NCBI GenBank assembly: GCA_963921935.1
Contig: OY998176.1
Span: 175,952,445 to 176,016,444, forward strand
Reading direction: 5' to 3'
Source: Galeruca laticollis
Taxonomy: Eukaryota > Arthropoda > Insecta > Coleoptera > Chrysomelidae
Length of the DNA: 64,000 nucleotides
Under the pieces are notes generated by a model. It saw only the letters and a list, made by a program, of their open reading frames with translations, had not been told where the DNA came from and ran no database searches. Made by a program: the position numbers and the translations under genes. This document shows positions 58,952 through 64,000 of the stretch, piece by piece. The number at the start of each line of letters is the position of its first letter. The first letter of the stretch is position 1.

Positions 58952-60382
58952 CTAGAAGATTTTATAATCATATTCTTCCAACTTTAAACGCCATCGGACT
59001 AATTTGGAATTTGGTTCTTTAAGACTAAATAACCAAGAAAGAGGTTTGTGATCTGTGTAAATATGAAATTGTCTGTCGTATAAATAAGGCCTGAAATGTT
59101 TACATGCCCACACAATGGCAAGAAATTCTTTTTCTATCACCGAATAGTTAATTTCAGATTGATTTAAAGTTCGAGAAGCATATGCTATGGGTTTGTCATT
59201 GGGTACGTTTCCTTGGGATAAAACTGCACCTATTGCATATTTACTAGCATCGGTTGTGAGAATGAAAGTCTTTGAGAAATCAGGATATTGCAAAATGGGG
59301 TCATTGGTTAATATCTCCTTACAAGTTTGAAATGAATTAAGAAATTCTTCGTTATGAATAATTTTTGAACCTTTTTTCAAACATTTGGTCATGGGTTTTG
59401 TTATTTTAGCAAAGTCTGCTATGAAACGTCGGTAGTAACCTAAGAGACCTAAGAACCTTTTAATTTCTGTTTGACTTTTGGGAACTGGATAATTTTTAAT
59501 GATTGAAATTTTGTCTGGGTTAGGCTTTACGCCGTTGGGTGTGATTATATGTCCTAAATACATGATTGTTTTCTTTAAAAATTCAGATTTATCAAGTTGA
59601 ACTTTTAAATTGTGTTGTCTAAGTCTTTCAAAAATAGATTTTAATTTTTCTAAGTGTTCCTGAAGGGATGTACTATATATTAAGATATCGTCTAAATAAA
59701 CTATGCACGTTTCGTCAGTCAAACCACGCAATACATTGTCCATTACGTTTTGGAAAGTTGATGGACCATTTTTAAGTCCGAAACTCATACGTTTGAAATG
59801 AAAATGTCCCTGGGGAGTACTGAAAGCTGTCTTGTCAATGTCTTGAGGGTCTATTTCAATTTGGTGAAAACCACTTGCGAGATCAAGTGTTGTGAAGTAA
59901 TTTGCTCTCCCTAGTCTGTCTAGTATTTCGTGTATTCTAGGAATTGGGTATCGATTTTGACCTGTTTTCTCATTTAATTTTCTATAATCAATAACTAAAC
60001 GCCATTTCTTTTTGCCTGATGCATCTAGTTTTTTGGGAACAATCCAGATTGGCGAGGAGAATGCAGATGTAGACGGTTCAATAATACCTTCGTCTAACAT
60101 TTTTGTAATTTGTCTATTAGCTTCTTCCCTATGTATTTCGGGAAGCCTGTAAGATTTTGTATAAATAGGGCTATCATCAGTCAAAGTGATTTTATGTTTT
60201 ATTTGATTGGTAAAACTTAATGGTATTCCATCACAATAAAATATGTCTCTATAATTAAAACGCAAATTTCTAATGGCTTGTTGTTCTTCTTTATTACAGT
60301 GATCAAGTCTGAGATTTTTTAAGTTTTCTTTAAGCTTATTTTGTTGAATAGTTGTTAATTCTGAATCAGATTCGCATTCCAT
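58952..60382 (-). CDS. Reverse transcriptase and RNase H of gypsy copy B
   Basis: The open part has 476 codons. RT motifs are WRLVIDYRKLNEKT, FTTLDLASGFHQI (Asp167), FKRMSFGLKNGPSTFQ and IVYLDDILIYST (YLDD at 229-232). RNase H shows ILTTDASKYAIGAVLSQG, AYASRTLNQSE, IEKEFLAIVWACKHF and YTDHKPL. The frame ends at a TAG soon after EEYDYKIF; beyond it, the same frame reads KKGKLNSNAD, the expected end of RNase H. On its N-terminal side the frame is open from about 60415, where it meets the protease frame; one missing base there breaks the join. The first Met at 60382 is not the native start. Confidence 0.9.
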   Translation of the reverse strand: MECESDSELTTIQQNKLKENLKNLRLDHCNKEEQQAIRNLRFNYRDIFYCDGIPLSFTNQIKHKITLTDDSPIYTKSYRLPEIHREEANRQITKMLDEGIIEPSTSAFSSPIWIVPKKLDASGKKKWRLVIDYRKLNEKTGQNRYPIPRIHEILDRLGRANYFTTLDLASGFHQIEIDPQDIDKTAFSTPQGHFHFKRMSFGLKNGPSTFQNVMDNVLRGLTDETCIVYLDDILIYSTSLQEHLEKLKSIFERLRQHNLKVQLDKSEFLKKTIMYLGHIITPNGVKPNPDKISIIKNYPVPKSQTEIKRFLGLLGYYRRFIADFAKITKPMTKCLKKGSKIIHNEEFLNSFQTCKEILTNDPILQYPDFSKTFILTTDASKYAIGAVLSQGNVPNDKPIAYASRTLNQSEINYSVIEKEFLAIVWACKHFRPYLYDRQFHIYTDHKPLSWLFSLKEPNSKLVRWRLKLEEYDYKIF

Positions 60383-60411
60383 GTTTTCAAGAAAATTTAA
60401 TTCTAGTAAGT

Positions 60412-61089
60412 TTAGAATTTCAATTTTACTGGATTTTCGTTACTATTTATGATGGCTGTAATTGCAAAATTATTATAAATATTGACTAATGCTTTATGCA
60501 TTTCTAAACCTTTTCCTAAGTTTTCGTATTCGAGTATACCTATGCCATTTGTTTCAGTTACAGGGATTTTAACAACTGGTGGGCAACGGCCAGGAATGGT
60601 AATCGAATAATTATTGTTTTGTACATTATTATCATTATTTACATTTGAATCAAAAATTAAAGGAATAATTGCTGTGGGTGTTTCAATTTGTTTTTGGTGA
60701 ACATTCATATTTGCGTTTAATTTTTTTAACAAATCGACGCCAATGATACCATCAAATTTGTCGCTAAATTTGAATAAATAAAATTTATGAGATTCTTTCA
60801 GGTTAAAAGTTTTAAATAATGGAATATGAGCTATTTCATTGTGGTAAGAAATTCCGTGTGCTGTCTGTATATTAAATGGCTCTTCAAAAATGCAGTGTTT
60901 ATAAAATTTGTAACCTAAATCGGGATTTATCAGAGACTTAGAACTGCCGGTGTCGACTAGGAAGTTTGCATTTATTTCTTGAATTTTGATATAAGGTAAA
61001 TTTGCTTTTAAAGCGTTTACTAATATTACGTCTGGTTGTGTGGATATGGGATGTGAATAAAATCCTGAGTTGCATTTTGAGGATTGTTA
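60412..61089 (-). CDS. Protease of gypsy copy B
   Basis: The frame is -1 relative to gag, open from a TAA near 61090 and overlapping the last 60 or so bases of gag. The active site is NFLVDTGSSKSLI (Asp codon at 60954-60952), and FDGIIGVDLLKKL is the second conserved motif. No ATG is needed if it is made by frameshifting from gag; no canonical slippery heptamer was identified in the overlap. The frame ends at 60412 just before RT, in an A/T run. Confidence 0.8.
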
Positions 61090-62468
61090 CATGAGAACAT
61101 ATCCTGGATGTTTGTTACATCATTGTTAACATGTGTAGAGAGATAATTATTATAATCGTAAGGATATTGAGTTTCAAGTTCAGATAAATATGGGTCAATG
61201 TTTTCTAGAGATTCTGTCGGGAACTCATTTTGATATTCAAATAAATTTTCAGTTTGATTATTATTTAATTGTTGAATTTGATTTGGATCACTAATGGTTT
61301 TATTATAAAGTTCGTTAGAAATATATTTTTGTTGTTTAGGCTGGAATCTTGTATTACCAGAAGATGTGTCCATGGGTTCTGGTTTATAGTTTTGAGAATT
61401 ATTAGGTGAATTAAATTGTCTTGAATTATTTTGAGAAACTGGTTGATGATTTTGACTCTGGGATATTGTTTGACGATTCTGGCTTTGAAAAATGGGGTGA
61501 TGATTTTGGTTTTGAAAAATTGGAGGACGTTGGGCTGAAAAATTGTTATTGGGACGCCAATTATAAGAATTGTTATTTGGTTGGAAATTTGGTCTGAACT
61601 GTGATGAATTCATAAGAGGTGTTGAGTTTTGTCGAAAAACTGTGGGAAATGATTGATTATTTCTGAAATTTGATGGAAAGTTAGGTGTTGGTTGTCTATA
61701 ATTAGGATTTTTAGCTGGTGTAATTCTTAAACTAGTTCTAAAAGTAGTGTTTGAATTTAATTGATTACTTCTCTTAGTAGAATACATAAAGTTTTCTTCC
61801 TCAATAACTAAGCTCATTGCTTTTTCTAGACTATCAGGTACTCGTAATCTAACATTTGTTTGAATAGGTAAAGGTAAACCTCGTATATAGGTTTTTAAAG
61901 CTAAATTATTATAATTTTCAAGTTGAAGTCTCCGTTCAATATCCCTAATATTACTAAACGAATTTAATTTTGAAATAATTAAACTACGAGCGTCTTGACA
62001 ACGCATGCCAAAGTTATAAGGTAATTCATTTTTAAATGGTTTTAAATTAATTAAATCTTGAATAAGACAATCAATATAGCGTTGATCGCCAGAACTTAAA
62101 TTTAAAGCATCTTTAACATCCTTCCATGTTTTTAACTCTATTCTAGAACCAATTAATATTTGTGCACGTCCTGCGAGTTTGCCCAAGATAGCTTTTAATA
62201 GAAATGTATTTAAAGCTATGTCAATTTCACTAGCAAATACTGATATTAAACTTTCACAATTTCCAATAAATATTGTTAAAGTATGAGGGTTTCCATCATA
62301 ATAAGGAATAGAATCTAAATATAATTTTAGCAATTGGTAATTTACTGATGGAATAGACGTTTCTATGTTTTGAGTATTATTTAAACTGTTTTCTATGGGA
62401 TTAACTGGTTCGCTTAGTGTTAAACTTTTTTTCAATATTTCCAAAGTACTAATATCTATATCACTCAT
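61026..62468 (-). CDS. gag: Gag of gypsy copy B
   Basis: An intact 480-codon ORF starting MSDIDISTLEILKKSLTLSE. The capsid-like core has YQLLKLYLDSIPYYDGNPHT, LKAILGKLAGRAQIL and KTWKDVKDALNLSSGDQRYI. The C-terminal half is Asn/Gln-rich and low in complexity (repeated FQSQN, NRQ, NHQ) and carries KPEPMDTSSGNTR, shared with copy A and, in altered form, with the fragment at 12.7 kb. There is no CCHC knuckle, as in other gypsy/errantivirus gags. This is the only undamaged gag in the window. Confidence 0.9.
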   Translation of the reverse strand: MSDIDISTLEILKKSLTLSEPVNPIENSLNNTQNIETSIPSVNYQLLKLYLDSIPYYDGNPHTLTIFIGNCESLISVFASEIDIALNTFLLKAILGKLAGRAQILIGSRIELKTWKDVKDALNLSSGDQRYIDCLIQDLINLKPFKNELPYNFGMRCQDARSLIISKLNSFSNIRDIERRLQLENYNNLALKTYIRGLPLPIQTNVRLRVPDSLEKAMSLVIEEENFMYSTKRSNQLNSNTTFRTSLRITPAKNPNYRQPTPNFPSNFRNNQSFPTVFRQNSTPLMNSSQFRPNFQPNNNSYNWRPNNNFSAQRPPIFQNQNHHPIFQSQNRQTISQSQNHQPVSQNNSRQFNSPNNSQNYKPEPMDTSSGNTRFQPKQQKYISNELYNKTISDPNQIQQLNNNQTENLFEYQNEFPTESLENIDPYLSELETQYPYDYNNYLSTHVNNDVTNIQDMFSCNNPQNATQDFIHIPYPHNQT

Positions 62469-62861
62469 ACAATTACTATCGAACGGAAAATAAGGAAAGG
62501 AGAGTACTTACAGAAGGAAAATTTTGATCATCTTATTTCTATCTTAATTCTAGTTCTTCTAGGTCCAGTCGATGCGGTACCAAACCCAAGATCTTCTTAC
62601 TTCTAACTTATTTCTAGTTCCTATAGATTCGATCGATGTTAGACCAAACCCAAGGTGTAATATCTTCGTTTTACTTTTCTTCTTCGAAGTTGACGATTGA
62701 TCGGTTCAGAACTATCGGATTGTATTCGATATTCGCTCGAACAAGTCAAATAGTTCAAAGTTCGATATTCACTCGAAAGAAACCGGTCACTAAAGTTCGA
62801 AATTTTTGGCAAATCGTTGATACGAAAAGCTCACGTACTATACGTTAAAAACTCCGAAAAT

Positions 62862-62879
62862 CCTACTACGACTGCGCCA
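62862..62879 (-). other. Primer binding site, gypsy copy B
   Basis: On minus TGGCGCAGTCGTAGTAGG, tRNA-Ser type; its first T is shared with the LTR end. Confidence 0.9.
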
Positions 62880-63065
62880 ATGATATTTCGTCACTCCGAA
62901 AAATACTTTTTAAAAAACGAAAAGATTACTGTTCAAGACGTTTATTATATGCAAGTTACAAACAATCTCTCTCTTTATTACATGAATATTCATTTATATA
63001 GTTTTTAAAAGAAATACAACGTAAGCGAATATTATACATGGGTCAGCCATTGTCGTTTCTTAACT
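62879..63065 (-). promoter_or_regulatory. 5' LTR and promoter of gypsy copy B
   Basis: By position this LTR drives the element. On minus, a TATATAAA box (62993-63000 on plus) lies about 65 bases from the LTR start, and AATAAA words follow at 62974-62979 and 62941-62946. The transcription start itself was not assigned. Confidence 0.8.
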
Positions 63066-63169
63066 CGCGTCAACAAGTTTAAATTGAACATTAGTTCAAA
63101 TAAATGAAGATTTAAACAAACTATATTGTTTTATTTCATCGTTTGATAACTTTTTCACCTTGAATAATG

Positions 63170-64000
63170 CTTTAAAATGTAATGGACTGACGTTAGTAGT
63201 TCATCATCAAAATGCAGCTATGCTGTCGAGATTTTACAATGACAGCTATCAAAAATAGAATTCACTTCAAAGAAAATTATGTTTTGAAACATCATTCTTC
63301 AGTATACAGTGACGTTAAAAAATAATCTGAGCTATTATTTTTAGCTTTTGAGATTTAGTTTTTCTAGATATCTCTTACTCTTTAATTTGTAATTCCTATG
63401 TTCAGGTTACTAAGTAAGGCATATTTCAATATTTTGTGATGTATCTGTGAGTTGAATCGATGTATTAAGAATTTAGTTGTTTGTCAAGTTTACACGGTTT
63501 AAAGGTATGAGAGCGCATGCAAAACTCATTACCCTGTACAATTATTTAATGATTTTCCTTACTATCTTACCAAAGAATACACCAACAACAAGAAGCGAAA
63601 GCCGGCATAAATCATTTGATGTTCTGGGGGCAAAATTTCGTGACCTTGTAAAACTGAAGTTGACAGAAAGCTAATAATTTACACTGAGAAAAAGGTTACA
63701 AAGTTGTGAAGGTTTATATTTTACAGGCAGAAAAAAATGTAAATCAAATATTCCAAAAAATAATTGTTTACTAATGTATTGTCAAAACATTATTCCGAGA
63801 AAGTATTAATTGTTAATGAAAAATGTAAGCATAAAAAACCTGTAACATGGTCTTGTTAGCCCGATACAGCCTTTGGAGTTCCACAAGTTACCAATTTTGT
63901 AATTGAATATTGTTCAGGACATCTCACAGAAGAACCCTATTGATTTTCAGCTCGCCAGAGCCAGTACAACGGGTGACATGATACTTGAAGTACGACATTT
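63170..64000. other. Gene-free stretch
   Basis: No supported feature. A 65-codon ORF at 63477-63674 has no recognisable domain. Confidence 0.5.

Larger units (their letters stand above)
55298..63065 (-). mobile_element. Complete errantivirus-like gypsy element (copy B)
   Basis: 187-base LTRs at both ends begin AGTTAAG and end ATATCATT on minus. The 4-base CGCG is duplicated (55294-55297 and 63066-63069), splitting a GACGCGTTTCAC site that is uninterrupted in the left Penelope copy at about 51430-51450. Internal order is PBS, gag, protease, RT/RNase H, integrase, env. The LTRs differ at about 4 of 187 bases. AGTT...ATT ends, the tRNA-Ser primer site, gag without zinc knuckle and F-type env all fit the gypsy/errantivirus clade. 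Copy A (17.6-24.9 kb) is an older relative. Confidence 0.95.
52759..63143 (+). mobile_element. Penelope-like element, main copy, split by gypsy insertion
   Basis: Coding part and 3' UTR run to 55297 and resume at 63066 after the inserted gypsy copy B, ending at 63143. The end is set by the inverted match to the left copy (AACGATGAAAT against ATTTCATCGTT). A 12-base direct repeat, ATAACTTTTTCA, lies at 51316-51327 and 63146-63157 and may be the target duplication, with an extra stretch of about 44 bases only on the left. A short one-sided extension is known for these elements. Confidence 0.85.

Overview
The window looks like AT-rich insect chromosome made almost wholly of transposable elements. 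No host gene with recognisable exons, no rRNA or tRNA gene and no CRISPR array could be supported. The insect assignment rests on errantivirus-type gypsy elements with tRNA-Ser-like primer sites and baculovirus-F-like env genes, a Penelope-like element, an I-type LINE, and MULE, pogo and Tc1/mariner relics of kinds common in arthropods. The order (beetle, hemipteran or other) cannot be read from the sequence.

Layout. 0-5.9 kb: palindromic or MITE-like repeats, a 3 x 34 bp tandem array, a 2 x 102 bp frame-preserving duplication, a relic of an unnamed insect repeat protein, and a 384 bp MITE. 5.95-11.5 kb: a nearly intact minus-strand LINE of the I superfamily (ORF1 with CCHC knuckle; ORF2 with endonuclease, RT and RNase H), each ORF broken once. 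12.3-14.1 kb: a 5' piece of a plus-strand gypsy element. 14.3-16.3 kb: a Tc1/mariner-type transposase with DD82E spacing and one in-frame stop. 16.5-17.3 kb: MULE relic and copia-like LTR/PBS remnant. 17.6-24.9 kb: a decayed errantivirus-like gypsy (minus). 25.9-26.7 kb: pogo/Tigger relic. 30.2-31.1 kb: foldback element.

31.47-42.48 kb: a complete 11.0 kb LTR element (minus) with 1.57 kb LTRs about 99% identical, TAGA target duplication, TGTAAT/ATTACA ends, PPT, gag, protease, integrase and a separate env-like region. Its pol lacks the RT palm and RNase H, and the integrase has lost two of three catalytic acids. The gag-pol junction carries a TTTAAAC slippery site abutting the gag stop, with a predicted pseudoknot.

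45-51 kb: remnants of a further LTR element with two TA microsatellites. 51.3-63.2 kb: a Penelope-like element (RT plus GIY-YIG) with an inverted partial copy at its 5' side. It is split near its 3' end by a complete 7.77 kb errantivirus-like gypsy element (187 bp LTRs, CGCG target duplication, PBS, gag, protease, RT/RNase H, integrase, env). The nesting order is plain: Penelope first, gypsy later.

The elements do not form a pathway. Within each retroelement gag, protease, RT/RNase H, integrase and env act together in a replication cycle. Every copy here carries at least one coding lesion, so none looks autonomous as written.
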